This document shows, in pieces, positions 9,850 through 21,231 of a stretch of 64,000 nucleotides of DNA. Every line of letters begins with the position of its first letter. The stretch's first letter is position 1. Source of the stretch: Dioscorea cayenensis subsp. rotundata (taxonomy: Eukaryota > Streptophyta > Magnoliopsida > Dioscoreales > Dioscoreaceae). Location of the stretch: contig NW_024087032.1 of assembly GCF_009730915.1 (NCBI RefSeq), forward strand, positions 23,064-87,063. The letters run 5' to 3'. The notes beneath the pieces were generated by a model, which saw only the letters and a list, made by a program, of their open reading frames with translations, had not been told where the DNA came from and ran no database searches. Made by a program: the position numbers and the translations under genes.

Positions 9850-11563
9850 CCACAGGCTAACACAGCTACTTATTATTCGCCCGTTACTTCATTCGACTGG
9901 GTACTGGACTCTGGTGCTTCACACCACATCACAACGATCTAAGCATTTTCTCTTTGCATTCCCCTATTTAGGTTCTGACAGCATTGTCCTTGGTGATGGT
10001 ACATGTCTTTCCATCACTTACTCTGGCACTATATAGTTACCCATCTCTTCTACAACACTTATTTTGGATAAAGTTTTGCATGTCTCAGCTATGTCTATGA
10101 ATCTACTCTCGGTGTCTGCTTATGTGCTACTAATGATGTGCCTATTGCATTATTTGATGATTGCTTTCAGGTGCAGGAAAGTCGTAGGGGACAATTATGG
10201 TCACGGGTCAGCGCCATGATGGTGTTTACCTTTGGCCCAAATCATCTTCTCACTCATCTACCACCCATCAGTATTCAGTTTATCATCTGTCGTATCATCC
10301 TCTTTTCTTTTGCAATGTCACAACCATTTGGGGCATCCTTTCGTTAAAGTTCTTAAGAAAATGTTGTCTTTGTTTAATGTTTCTTTTCCTTAGTCTGTTT
10401 TTAAAAAATTCTCTTGTTCTTCTTGCAATATTAATAAAAGTCACAAGCTTCCATTTACTTCATCTTCTATTACCTCTTTTGCTCCTCTTGATGTCATTTA
10501 TTATGATGTTTGGACTTCACCTGTTCTTTTTGTTGATGGATATAGATACTATGTTATTTTTGTGGATCACTTTACCAAATATATTTGGTTTTATCCCCTC
10601 CAACATAAATCTGATGTTTACTTTATTTTTATTACCTTTTAAGCTCTTGTTGAAAATTATTTCTCTTCCACTATCGAAACCTTGTTTACAGATGATGGCG
10701 GAGAATATGTTGCTCTTCGCTCACTCCTTTCCACTAGTCGCATCATTCATCTCACCACTCCATGCACATACACCTGAACATAATGGCTACTTTGAACATC
10801 GCCACCGATACATTATTGAAATCGGCCTTGCACTATTACATCGTGTTTCTCTCCCAATAACATTTTGGTCCTATGCTTTTACCACAAGTGTATATCTCAC
10901 TAATTGAATGCTCGAGGAGAACCTCTTTTTTCTGTCCCCCTTCCAAAAGCTCTTCAACAAACAGGTGTTGTCCACTAAATTTTTGAGTTTTTGGTAGTCT
11001 TTGTTTTCCATGGTTACGTCCTTACAGTTCTCACAAACTATCTCCTCGGTCTCATCCTTGTCTCTTTCTTGGCTATTTTCTCACTCAGAGTGATTTTCTA
11101 TGCTTTGATCTTTCTGATCATCACGTTTTTGTTTCTAGACATGATCAGTTTGTTGAACATGAGTTCTCATATCCATCTTACCAATCATCCTCCTCCTCCA
11201 CCCCGGACTCCCTACTCAATGCTATCTCATGGCTTCCAGTACCACACTTGTCTTCGTCTAACTGTTTGGCACCAAGTGATCTGACACTTCCTTCTCCAGT
11301 CACATCAGCCGTGGGTGCTGAGTGTGCCTTATCTGATGCTTCCCCATTTTCCATCATTGTTCCTCTGGCTTCTCCTACTCTTGACACCTCTAACTTGGAT
11401 CCCACACCTTCTTCTTGTGAGAATTCTCATCCTATAATCACTAGACTCAAGAATTCCATCGTGAAGCCTAATCCCAAATATGGTCTTTTCTACTTTAGTT
11501 TCTGGTGACACTAAGCCTTTTACTGTCTCCCAAGCAATGCAGAATCCACTGTGGGCATAGGCC
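9850..11563 (+). pseudogene. copia protease and integrase remnant
   Basis: The protease active site WVLDSGASHHIT is readable at about 9899-9934. The pre-integrase HLGHP-like motif lies near 10316-10336. Integrase core fragments follow (VWTSPVLFVDGYRYY and FVDHFTKYIWFYPL near 10507-10605, then FTDDGGEY near 10685). The region is broken by several stops and frame changes, and the integrase C-terminal part (10900-11500) is only patchily recognisable. The order protease-integrase before reverse transcriptase marks it as copia rather than gypsy. Confidence 0.8.
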
Positions 11564-13048
11564 ATGCATGATGAGTATCACACTCTTCTTCGGAATCACA
11601 CTTGGGACCTTATCTCTCCGGTACTAAACCAAAATCTTGTTGGTAACAAGTGCGTTTTTCGTATCAAACATCATTCTGATGGCTCCATTGATAAATACAA
11701 GGCCCGACTAGTTGCCAAAGGATTTCATCAGCATCCTGGCATCGATTTTCATGAGACCTTCAGCCCGGTTGTCAATCCTGTTACCATCCGTACAGTCCTC
11801 TCTATCACCCCACACTATCAGTGGCCTCTTAAACAACTGGATGTCCATAATGCTTTTCTTAATGGGCATCTTACTGAAGAGGTGTTTATGGAACAACCAC
11901 ATGGTATGATTGATCCTCAATTCCCTCACCATGTCTGTCGCTTACGCAAAGCTCTCTATGGCTTTAAACAGGCTCCACGTGCTTGGTATAATGAACTGAC
12001 GGGCTTTCTTCACACTCTTGGTTTTGTTGCCTCTCGGGATGATACCTCACTATTCATTCTCATGCGGAATCATCACATAATCTACTTTATGGTCTATGTG
12101 GATGATCTTATTATTACAGGCATTGATTTATCCTTGGCCGACCACATCATTCATCAGTTGCATGCCAAGTTTTGTATAAAAGATCTTGGCACTCTTAGCT
12201 ACTTCTATGGTATTGAAGTTCTCCCAACTTCTATTTGTTTACTTCTTACTCAGCACAAGTACCTTATTGATCTCCTTTTGCGACATAACATGCTTGATTC
12301 CAAACCAGTTCCTACACCTATTGCTGTTGGTGCCTCATTATCCATATCTGATGGATCTCTAGCTACTGATCCCACTCATTTTTGACAGGTTATTGGTGGT
12401 CTTCAATATCTTTGCATGACTCAACCGGATATTGCTTATGCTGTGAATAAACTCTCTCAGTTCATGCATGCCTCATCCGAAACTCATTGGGGTGTTGTTA
12501 AGCGTCTTCTTCGATATCTTAGTGGCACTCAAAATCTTGGGATTCGCTTATTATCTGACACACCTCTTACACTTTATGGTTACTTGGATGTTGATTGGGC
12601 TGGTGATCCTAACGACCGTACCTCTACTGGAGCTTATGATATGTTTCTTGGTGCCAATCCCATTTCTTGGCGCTCCACCAAACAACCCACCATTGCCCGC
12701 TCTTCTACTGAAGCTGAGTATCATGCTATTGCTGCTACCATTGTTGAGTTACAATAGATTTGATCCTTACTTATTGAGCTTAAGATCCCTATGTTACATG
12801 TGCCTACTATCTACTCAGATAATCTTTGGGCTACTTATTTGTGTGCTAATCTAGTCTTCCACACTCGGATGAAACATTTGGTTGTTGATTACCACTTTGT
12901 TCGTGATCTTGTTCAGTCTTCAACACTTCGCATTGTTCATGTCTTTTCTGTTGATCAACTTGCAGATGCTCTCACCAAGTATCTCCCATGGCCTAAACTA
13001 ACTATGTTTTGTCACAAGATTGGTGTTACAGAATGTACACTATCTTGA
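11564..13048 (+). pseudogene. copia reverse transcriptase and RNase H, long frame with three stops
   Basis: One frame runs 495 codons to the TGA before the polypurine tract. The RVT_2 domain has KYKARLVAKGF, the FSPVV block, QLDVHNAFLNG and the catalytic YVDDLI (about 12096-12113). RNase H follows with TQPDIAYAVN, SSTEAEYHA and the terminal HVFSVDQLADALTK block. Three in-frame stops interrupt it: TGA at about 12383 where Arg is expected, and TAG and TGA at about 12755 and 12761 where Trp and Arg are expected in LQWIRSLL. Just upstream of 11564 a TAG replaces the expected Gln. All fit C-to-T or G-to-A transitions. Confidence 0.9.
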
Positions 13049-13055
13049 GGGGGTA

Positions 13056-13164
13056 TATTAGGGTTATTAGAACACCTGTATATGTTACATGATATTACTT
13101 CTTTACCCACACCTTATAATATATAACAATAATCATCAATAAACAATTATCTCCTTCCTCTACA
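13056..13164 (+). repeat. 3' LTR of the copia element
   Basis: Preceded by the polypurine tract TTGAGGGGG at 13045-13053. It is 109 bp, the same length as the 5' LTR. Confidence 0.9.
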
Positions 13165-13539
13165 ATGCTAGGTTTGAGGGGAGTATATATTTCTCCTCCA
13201 TGCCTTTCCCATGCCATTTGATGCATCCCAAATATGGGCATGCATCAAAAGGAGTCTCCTTGAATCCAAATGGGTCTTATAGTTCATATTTATACAAATT
13301 TATGTAAATTAAAAATAAAAAATAAAAAATTATATTTATATTTATATTTAGAAAACAATCAAATTTTGACTTAAATAAAATTTTAAATTCAAAATTAAAA
13401 AATAAAATACAAAAAAAAAAAATCTCCGATCTCTTGTAACAAGAGCGGAGATTTATGTAAAAAAAAAAAACAAAAACAAAACAAAAACAAACAAACAAAC
13501 AAACAAACAGTGTTGGTGAACAATTATGAATGGGAAGAT

Positions 13540-14110
13540 GACTTGTGAAAAATAGAAAGGAAAAAATAAATAGATAGCAAAATAAAATGAAGAGGGAGAA
13601 GAAGAAGAAAAAAAAAGACATTGCTAAGAGGGAAAAAAAGAAGACTTAAAGAGGAGAAAAGGAAGAAGAGAAGACTCAAGGAGGATGAAAATCCTAAAGA
13701 GAAATAATGCTCGAGAGAGGAGACGAAGATCAAAAGGATTAAAAAAAAGCCATATAGGATAGGAGAGAGAAAAAAAAGGAGAAGGAAACATAGTAAAAAA
13801 AATCAAGAGGAAAAAGAAAAGAAGAAGAAAAGTTCATAAGAGAAGAAGAGCAACTGAGATGAAAAGAGGAAAACTTGAAACTTAAAAAATAGGGAGAAAA
13901 GAGAGAAAACAAAAAAAAATTAGGGAGAAGGAAATCCAACATAGACGATCCGAGAGAAACAAATAAGAAGAGACGAATAAATCTAAAAAAGGAAAAAGAT
14001 AAGAAGAAAATGAAATTAGACACAAAAGAGAAGGAAATGAAATCAAAGACAAGGAGATTGGATTGAAGAGAGAAATGAGAGAAGGAGATCATATAAAAAA
14101 AGAGATCAAC
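13540..14110. repeat. Long purine-rich (A/G) tract
   Basis: About 570 bp of the plus strand is nearly all A and G, in GAAGA, GGAGA and AAAAA words. It follows an A-rich stretch with CAAACAAA repeats (13460-13508). The apparent minus-strand frames (Phe/Leu/Ser-rich) are artefacts of composition. No gene is seen between 13165 and 14319. Confidence 0.85.
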
Positions 14111-15098
14111 TAAAATACTGGATAATCAACTAGTTCATGATTTTTTTTTCCTTCCTTTTCTTTCCCTTTTCCAGTTTAAGAAATCTATGAACATACATCT
14201 TGTGAGCATGCCACGACTATACAATACTCCATGAATTCTCATGTAATCATTTCAGTACTTGATGTGTTAGAGTTAATATTTGGCCATGTATGATTTCAGT
14301 GTAAGTCAAACTACATGTAGGGGTTGTTTGGTTACCTGTAAGTGAAATTACATGTAAATAGAATTACAGTGTAAGTGAAAATCATGCATTTCAATTTACA
14401 TCATTTTTGTTTGATTTGCTGTAATTGAAAATGTTGCATTTACTTTTTTTTTTTGGGTTTGATGTAAGTTAAAAGATACGGTTATTATGTAAGTGAAGGG
14501 GTGAGATTACCCCTATTATTATTATTATTATTTAATTAATTAATTAATTAATTAATATTTTTCATAAAAAATAATTTAAACTAAAATAAATAATTTCATT
14601 AAATTAATTATTGAAACTAATAAGTTGATTTAATAAATTAGTGATTACATTTAAAAAAATACATAAATTATTTATTATTCATTATTACTTAATTAATACT
14701 TTATATATAAAAAATAATTAATTAATTTTATTTTGATTGTTCATCCAAAATATGATATTCAACATTCATAGTTCAAATATAACATGACAATTGTCCATCT
14801 AACAACAACAAAAAATAAAAATTAAAAATATGGCATTCAACATTCATAATACACATCAAAATAATGATACACAAAAACACAAATATGAAGCCTTGTTCTT
14901 CCAAAATACGACATTCAACATTCATAGTTCAAATATAACATGACAATTGTCCATCCAACAACAAAAACAAAATAAATAAATAAATAAATAACAAAGACAT
15001 CATCTCATGATACTTGTACAATTAAAACAAAACATAACATTGTCCAAAGACATCATCCCAAGTTAAGATAAAACAACATGATATGGTGTTATAACAAC

Positions 15099-16113
15099 TC
15101 ATGCTCGACGACCACCCCTTAATTGATCAATAAAATCATCCATCCAAAAGCAACAAAGTGAATGAGTTTTATTCATAAACCCGTTTGCTAAAGGAAGATT
15201 TTGAAGCAAATAGTCATATGCCAGTCCAAGACCATATTCGGTGTAGTGCTCACTTAAAGTCATAATCTCATCAAGCAATTGCTTACTAATAAATTGACTC
15301 TTGTCTCCCTCTAATGCATTTGCAATTCTTCCTAATTGATGCTCAACATTTCGCATGATTTCTTCATCCGCTTTAGCACTTTTTTCTCGTTTTTTACCAT
15401 TTTTGGCTTAGGAGGTGGAGCTCATCGGTGTGTCATTTGTAGGAGGTTGAGTTTGTCCAATGTCGTCAAAATCATCGAAGCCTTGACTTTGGCCATCAAA
15501 ATTGATTATTGGCGTTTGTAGTGGTGGTTCCATTTGTGTGCCTAGGCTTCTAGAACTTTGAGCACCTGTTCTCGCAAAAGATCCCGTTACTTGATCATTT
15601 CCACATACAATTGCCATCTCTTCATAGTCCTGAATTGGCTTATTAATATAAATCTCTTCCCCGGTGTGGGCCTACGAAGATAAATACGCATTCTCTAATT
15701 AAAGTCAATGCACAAATATTGAAAATATATTATAAAAACTCTAAGTCACTACTTACTTGTATGTATATTCGGCATTCCTCCTCTCCCATGATTATTTTTT
15801 TCTCCACATCATCCCATGATACACCACTTAAATTCTTAATCTTCTTTATTATTAGCCATATTTTTCTTACATACCTAAGCCGATTGAAAACATGTGTGTC
15901 ACTTATGGCTAAATTGAACCTTTCACCCACAGCCCTAGCAACAACATTTATGGCAACACTTTTAAATCCCTTGTCAAATTTAACGCCAAAATTTGCTTGC
16001 TCAACCAAAGATGCCAACATGAAAGATGTCATGATAGCTGTCCATCAGAAATTAGTTGATGTTTTCCTTCCAATAGAGTCATGGCTTTCTTGTGTTAAGT
16101 CTTGAGACTCCAT
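15099..16113 (-). pseudogene. Myb/SANT-like ORF1 of the second Harbinger family, two stops
   Basis: Exon 1 is 16113-15757 (357 bp) from ATG 16113. Exon 2 is 15671-15099 (573 bp). The donor is GTAAGT and the acceptor TCGTAG, phase 0, for a 310-codon frame. It has the Myb_DNA-bind_3 block: WTAIMTSFMLASLVEQ, the KSVAINVVARAVGERF helix and VSWDDVEKKI. A linker and a C-terminal helical domain follow. The plant annotation L10-interacting MYB-domain protein matches this class. Two in-frame stops occur, a TGA just before WTAIM where Arg is expected (CGA to TGA) and a TAA near 15406 before AKNGKKR. Restriction to one stop per exon suggests recent decay. Confidence 0.85.
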
Positions 16114-16358
16114 CTGTATCACATAATTAGCATTGAAGTAATTATTTCAAAATTGATCTTATCCAATAATGGGCAATGTATAACAAACTCATTTAAAAAA
16201 TGTAAGGAGGCATTGAATAATATCACAAACGAAAACAACACATAAACAAGTTTCACCACAAGATTTGTTTTGTATAATTAAACAACAAAATTTGGATAAC
16301 ATATAGCGTTCCATAAGCCCACAATTTTTTTCCTTAAGAAAACATAGGAAGTTAGATT

Positions 16359-17607
16359 TTATCTATTAATCCGCATATCATTCATAATTGTTTCTCGTAT
16401 TGCACACCATTCCCTTGTTTCTTCACGATCTTGGGCTTGCGTTCTCACCTCGTGTACATTTGTGTTTGGTTCCCAATCTTCAATATTTGGTACATATATA
16501 TCATTACCTCTTTGTAAAATGTGATTATGAAGTATGCAACACGCAATGACAATATCCACTTGTGTTTGAAATGAGAAAAATGATCTAGATGTTAGAATTT
16601 TGAACCAATTTTTTAAAGCACCAAAGGCTCGTTCCACTGAAGTACACAAAGAGAAATGCCTATAATTTAACAACTCCTTGCTATTTGATGGAGTTCGTGC
16701 ACTAAAATCCTTGAGATGGTATCGGACACCACGAAATGGTGATATAAAACCGGGTAGGGTGGAGTTTCCAGGGTCTAATAGGTAGTATTTGCCTATAACA
16801 AAATAGACACAATCTATTAATTACACAATTGTATTAGATTAACTATGTTAATTTTGAAATAATTTTATGATACCTTCCGGCACTACAAGCCCATCTTCTC
16901 TTTCCAAAGCATTCCGAAGGACAAGTGCATCATGTGCTCAACCTTCCCAACCGGCTAGTACATATGTAAACTTTAATTCAAAATTAATTACCGCTAATAC
17001 ATTTTGATTAGGGTAAGGCTTTCTTCCACGGAAACGAGCTACAATATCGTGTGGAACAGATGCGTGAATATGTGTACCATCAAGTGCTCCAATGCAATCC
17101 TATTAATTAATGAAAAATTATTAACACCTTGCATGTATTAGTTAAAAAATTATTTAGAGTTAAATCTATATTTCTTACCTTAAAGTATGGCATAAACCTT
17201 GGATCTTGAGTGATGATTGGACTTGTGGCTATATTAGGTAGTTGGATTAATTCACCCCGAAGTTCTCCAATAGCATACAAGACATGATTGAAATATCGAC
17301 TAACTGTTTCTCCCGATCTTAGAAAATTAACTCCAATGACCCTATTTCTCACATTATGACCAACTATGTGAAGAAACATAGCCACTTGCTTTTCCACACT
17401 TACATGTAAAGTATTGTATAGAAATCCTTTCGCTTTTAAAAGATCACACAATCCAAAAAATAATGTTCTTTTCATTCTCAACATAGATATACTAGCCTCA
17501 TCAGAGCTATATATTATTCTTAAAATATAATTTGCTCGTTGTGCATCTCTATTGTAATAAGGCTCCCATGGCAAACTAAGGTTTCTTCTCCTAAACCACA
17601 TTAACAC
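16359..17607 (-). pseudogene. Harbinger-type DDE transposase (HARBI1-like), one stop in 363 codons
   Basis: Three exons with GT-AG borders are 17607-17179, 17099-16874 and 16792-16359 (429, 226 and 434 bp), keeping one frame of 363 codons. Exon 1 holds the DUF8040-like helical domain (LLKAKGFLYNTLHVSVEKQV, SGETVSRYFNHVL). Exon 2 begins DCIGALDGTHIHASVP, with the first catalytic Asp, and has the second in AHDALVLRNAL. Exon 3 has KYYLLDPG, GVRYHLKDF and the catalytic Glu in SVERAFGALKNWFKI. The only break is a TGA at about 16933, GWEG-stop-AHDA, where Ser or a similar residue is usual. This is the best-preserved transposase in the window. Confidence 0.9.
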
Positions 17608-17728
17608 AAAGATGGTGGTAAATAAAGTGGAAGAAATTGCGGCATATTAATCTTCAGACTTTGACTCCATCTATAAGTCATATTGAAATAGTCATTTAAA
17701 TAAGATAATTAAAATAATTAAAATAATT

Positions 17729-17730
<2 letters not shown>

Positions 17731-17774
<44 letters not shown>
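17731..17774. repeat. (TA)n microsatellite
   Basis: About 22 uninterrupted TA dinucleotides, just upstream of the transposase gene and inside the element. Confidence 0.95.
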
Positions 17775-17776
<2 letters not shown>

Positions 17777-18091
17777 TATCACCATGCAAAGAAAGAATCA
17801 ATACGTCCAAGTATGACAAATCTTAATGAAAGAATAGTGGGATTCTATTGAACTTTTTTGCAAATTTCATTGGAATAATAGTCTTGATCCTAGCAATAAA
17901 CAGGTATCGTAATTGGCAATACCAAATAAAAATAAAGAAAATAATATAGGATCATTTATGGTTAGCAAATAATTCCCACTAGTAAAATGACATAGTAAAA
18001 TGAAGTGCTTTTTTTTTTTGTGGGTTTCGGGGTGGGTGTGTTTAGTTTAGCTTTGCATATAGTTCTATATCTTATACTATATGAATCACAG

Positions 18092-18609
18092 GTTTTGCCA
18101 ACCAATTAAAGTTAATTGGGCATATGCCAGTGGGTTTCTGGTATTAACTTTTTATTACTTTCAGACCAGAATATTGATGATGTTACCCAAATTAATGGGT
18201 ATGCTTATGACTTTCCTAAAATATTTGTTATCATATAAAGGTCATTTTAACATCAATGATTTTAGTTTGTGCAATATAAAAGATATTCTTATTTTAATGG
18301 GTATGCTCATTCAGGCTAAATATTAGCAATGGCTATTCTTATTTTATTTAAAATGGAATATATTTATTGGTCTGACTTATGCTTTGTATATGTTGCAGAG
18401 ATGTAAGGGTCATGTGGGATCAAAAGACTGGTCATTCTAGAGGATTTGGTTTTGTTTCCTTCAGAAACCAGCAAGTGTATTGATGGATTTTCCAAAAACA
18501 TAACTTTTGTTCCACTACATTTTTTTTTGGGTGGTTGTACCTGGTGTTGGCTCTTAATCTTATGCTTTTAGTTTTTAGGATACACAAAATGCCATAAATG
18601 AGCAAACAG
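18092..18609 (+). pseudogene. Captured exons of a UBP1-type oligouridylate-binding RRM protein
   Basis: Three host-like exonic pieces lie in gene order with splice borders. 18092-18133 encodes QPIKVNWAYASG after a CACAG acceptor. 18399-18474 encodes [20 protein letters not shown] and FRNQQ after TTGCAG; this is an RRM with the RNP1 core GFGFVSF. 18579-18609 encodes DTQNAINEQTG between TTTTAG and GTATGT. A short match GHFNI at 18240-18254 marks a decayed exon between the first two. UBP1 proteins bind U-rich pre-mRNA in the plant nucleus and stress granules. The fragment lies in the opposite orientation to the transposase, inside the element termini. It has no start, no second RRM and no stop of its own. 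Confidence 0.85.
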
Positions 18610-19330
18610 GTATGTTGCATAACCCACTAAAGTTCTAATTTCTCTATGCATATCCATACCTTTGCATTTGTTTAATGGCTTGTAATAGCTAAATACTGGT
18701 TATAACTTATAACTATAGCTAAAATATCAGTTGTTAGACATCCTGTGTAATACCAGCTTATTGTTTATGCTTGTAATTAAAAGAGCAAGAAGCTAGCAAC
18801 CAAGTGAAGATCCACATGCCTCTCTTCCAATTAAATGAAATCAAGGTAAATAGAGTTATATATACTTTTAAAAGCTTAAAAGGGATACAGAAAAGCTATG
18901 AAATTTCAAAATATTCTCTTGAGATTCAAGCAACAGGATAAACAAAGTGAGAAGATCGGCTAAATCAAAGGAACAAACACCAAGTGAACAAGTAGCAGGA
19001 TAAATTTTTCCACCTCAAACTAGCCATCAGAATAAATTTATCCTCAAACCGTACAGATTCAAGAAAAAAAAAAGCAAACATTTAGTTTCTCCCAGGTATG
19101 CATTACATGTTTTCACAGTCAAAATGTCCCAAAAGAGGTCGAGCAAAGATTGAGGCCAAATCTAAAGGGCAAGACAGGAGGAGTACCTTACCGGAGAGAG
19201 AGGCGGGACTGGAGCTCAAGGCTGCCGGAGCGGTGAGCTTTTCGGTGGGGCTGGTCAAGCAAGAGAGCGGAAAGTTGAAATGTCATGCTTTTTGTTAAAA
19301 AGAAAGTGACTTTAACCAAGTTATTTTGCA

Positions 19331-19377
19331 GGATTTCAACTTACAGCAAAAGTTGCTATAAGTTGAAATCCTGCAAT
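19331..19377. other. Subterminal hairpin of the Harbinger-like element
   Basis: GCAGGATTTCAACTTA is followed after a short loop by TAAGTTGAAATCCTGC, an extended near-perfect stem near the right terminus. A related inverted pair built on GACTTATGGCC and GGCCGTAAGTTC occurs at 20921-20951 in the neighbouring element, which suggests a shared function or folding. Confidence 0.75.
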
Positions 19378-19537
19378 AGTACAATAACATGTAAAATATT
19401 TTACATATAAAATGCTTTTCATAGGTAACCAAACAATGTTTTACATGTAACTCCACTTGCAATACAGCTAGTTGCAGCTAGTTGCAGGTTACCAAACAAC
19501 CCCATAATTGAAATTACTGTATTTTCACTTACATCAT

Positions 19538-21088
19538 GGTTGTTTGGTTGCCTGTAAATGAAAATGCTGCATTTTTTTTTTCAAGTGTTTGGTTTGATGT
19601 AAGTTGTGGGTTAGAATCATCATGTAAATTAAGTGGTGAGATTACCCCTATTTTCAAAATTTTTTATAATTTATAATTTACTTTAATATTTCATTTAAAA
19701 TTTGTTTATTTATTTAAGTTAATACATTTTATTTAAATAGATTTAAGTTAATGAATTTTATTTATTTAAATTTATTTTATTTTTTAAATTAATTATTTAA
19801 TATTCTTGAATTTAACCTACTAATACATTTCCTTGTTATTGTCTTTAGAATTTTTTTGAGTGGTACACATAAAAAAAAAAAAGGATCAGTTTTTACTCAT
19901 TCACATGGTATGGTTTGTGTTATGAAATGCCAGCAATCCCCACAACCCAACATGCAAGCTTTACAAGTAAGGCATCTAAATTACCACCACCAATTAAAGC
20001 ATCTTAAGAAAATGGTTAAAAGAAAAGTGAGCACAAATAAATTTTATCCTGATAAATAACTTCAAAAACAAAAAGGCTTCAGAGAAGTTTAAGAATACTG
20101 AAGGATATAAGAATGCAACCAATAAAACAAATTAAAATTTAAGTTGAACTCTTATCTACATCCAATAAAATGCCATGACACCTAGCTTTAGTTAGGAATC
20201 AATTCTATTCTTTGAGTTAAAGGATGGTCCTGAAATGAAAGGTCCCACACCACCTAGATTTTTACAAGATAAATTTTATATTTGACCAAATTGACTAAAA
20301 ATTAAAACCAATCATCAAAACTAAGAAATTCACAGAAGTTGTCAAACATGAGAAAAGTCCGTAAAACAAGAATCTTATCAATGAAGAAACATAGAAATCA
20401 TGGGCAACGAGAGCATTAAGATTGTGAAATAAAGCCCAATTACAAAATGAGAATCAAACAAACCATCACAATAAATCTTGAAGCTTGTAAATACTAAGAT
20501 CTATGAACATTAATCCACAGATTCAATCAAACTCTCTCTCAGCTTTGATCAAATAATAATTAACATCCAAAAAAATGAGAATATTATGAATAGAGTCCCA
20601 TAATTCAAAGAAAACCCAAAGAAACAAAGAAAAAAAAAGATGGAAATAGATCAAAGAACCTCTTTAGATCTAGAAAAACTCCTCTTTTCCTTCTTCTTCT
20701 CCTTCTTTCACCTTGTCAATGGACCTGAGAGAGATGGGATTGCAAGAGCAACGGCGAGGCAACGCGAGGGAGATGAGATCAGAGGAGCGACGGCTGGTGG
20801 GCAACGCTTTGAAGAAAGGAGGGCTTGACAACCAAGTAGCTAGGAATGGAAAAGAGAACGAAGAGGAAGGTCTCACAGGCTTGGCAAAAAGGTGATTTTA
20901 ATCCAACCCATTCCCTACAGTTTGACTTATGGCCAATTTGGCCGTAAGTTCAAATGCAGCAAAAAGCCCAAAATTAGTGATTTAAATCACAACAAATATC
21001 CTTTCATAGCAAATCAAATAACCTATGTTGGCATTTTACCTGTAAGTCAAATTACATTACACCCACTTACGGGTAACCAAACAGCCCC
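19538..21088. mobile_element. Related non-autonomous element beside the Harbinger-like copy
   Basis: The left end GGTTGTTTGGTTGCCTGTAA (19538) and the complement of the right end, GGGGCTGTTTGGTTACCCGT (to 21088), are variants of the 14320-19503 termini. The left subterminal stretch with GTGAGATTACCCCTATT also matches 14499-14516. No transposase is present. A GC-richer stretch at 20690-20890 resembles a host 5' exon or leader on the minus strand but I cannot name it. Only 34 bp separate it from the preceding element. Its two outermost left bases appear mutated (AT for GG). Confidence 0.65.
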
Positions 21089-21231
21089 ATAAAGTGATTA
21101 ATCTTTATCGACACTAAATGCTAGCCTCCAAAATTTTCTTCTTTAAAACTCAATGAGTTAAAACCAAAACTATTGCATATCTTTATGAGCCACTCTGGAG
21201 ATTCCCCCCTCTACTAAGGATGACACTATTA

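Larger units (their letters stand above)
8069..13164 (+). mobile_element. Ty1/copia LTR retrotransposon with very short LTRs, decayed
   Basis: Two 109-bp direct repeats (8069-8177 and 13056-13164) bracket a 4.9-kb interior. The interior holds a Met-tRNA-type primer site, gag, protease, integrase, reverse transcriptase and RNase H in copia order. The LTR ends read TATTAGGG and CTYTRCA, so the usual TG start is altered. No exact target duplication is visible; the nearest candidate is ATGCC before the left LTR and ATGCT after the right. The left LTR abuts the last bases of the neighbouring Harbinger, so its right flank may include that element's displaced tip. Many stop codons show it is inactive. 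Confidence 0.9.
14320..19503. mobile_element. Harbinger-like DNA transposon of a second family, with host exon capture
   Basis: The termini GGGGTTGTTTGGTTACCTG (14320-14338) and the complement of 19485-19503 match at 18 of 19 bases. The flanking triplets GTA and ATA differ at one base, so a 3-bp NTA duplication is only suggested. It encodes two minus-strand genes, a Myb/SANT-like ORF1 (15099-16113) and a DDE transposase (16359-17607), in tandem rather than divergent as in the element at 2230. Its 5' non-coding third carries exons of a host RRM gene (18092-18609). The subterminal regions hold repeated GTAAGTGAAATTAC-like words and a hairpin at 19331-19377. Confidence 0.85.

Noticed and set aside
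10197-10907. A 236-codon hydrophobic frame that looks like a membrane protein
   Set aside because: It is an out-of-frame reading of the copia pre-integrase and integrase region, whose true motifs lie in another frame.
13277-14092. Phe/Leu/Ser-rich minus-strand frames of up to 117 codons
   Set aside because: They come from a purine-only strand; composition alone explains the missing stops.
19098-19298. Short frame in a GC-richer stretch that might be a second captured exon
   Set aside because: It has no recognisable protein similarity or clear splice borders, and could be element leader sequence.
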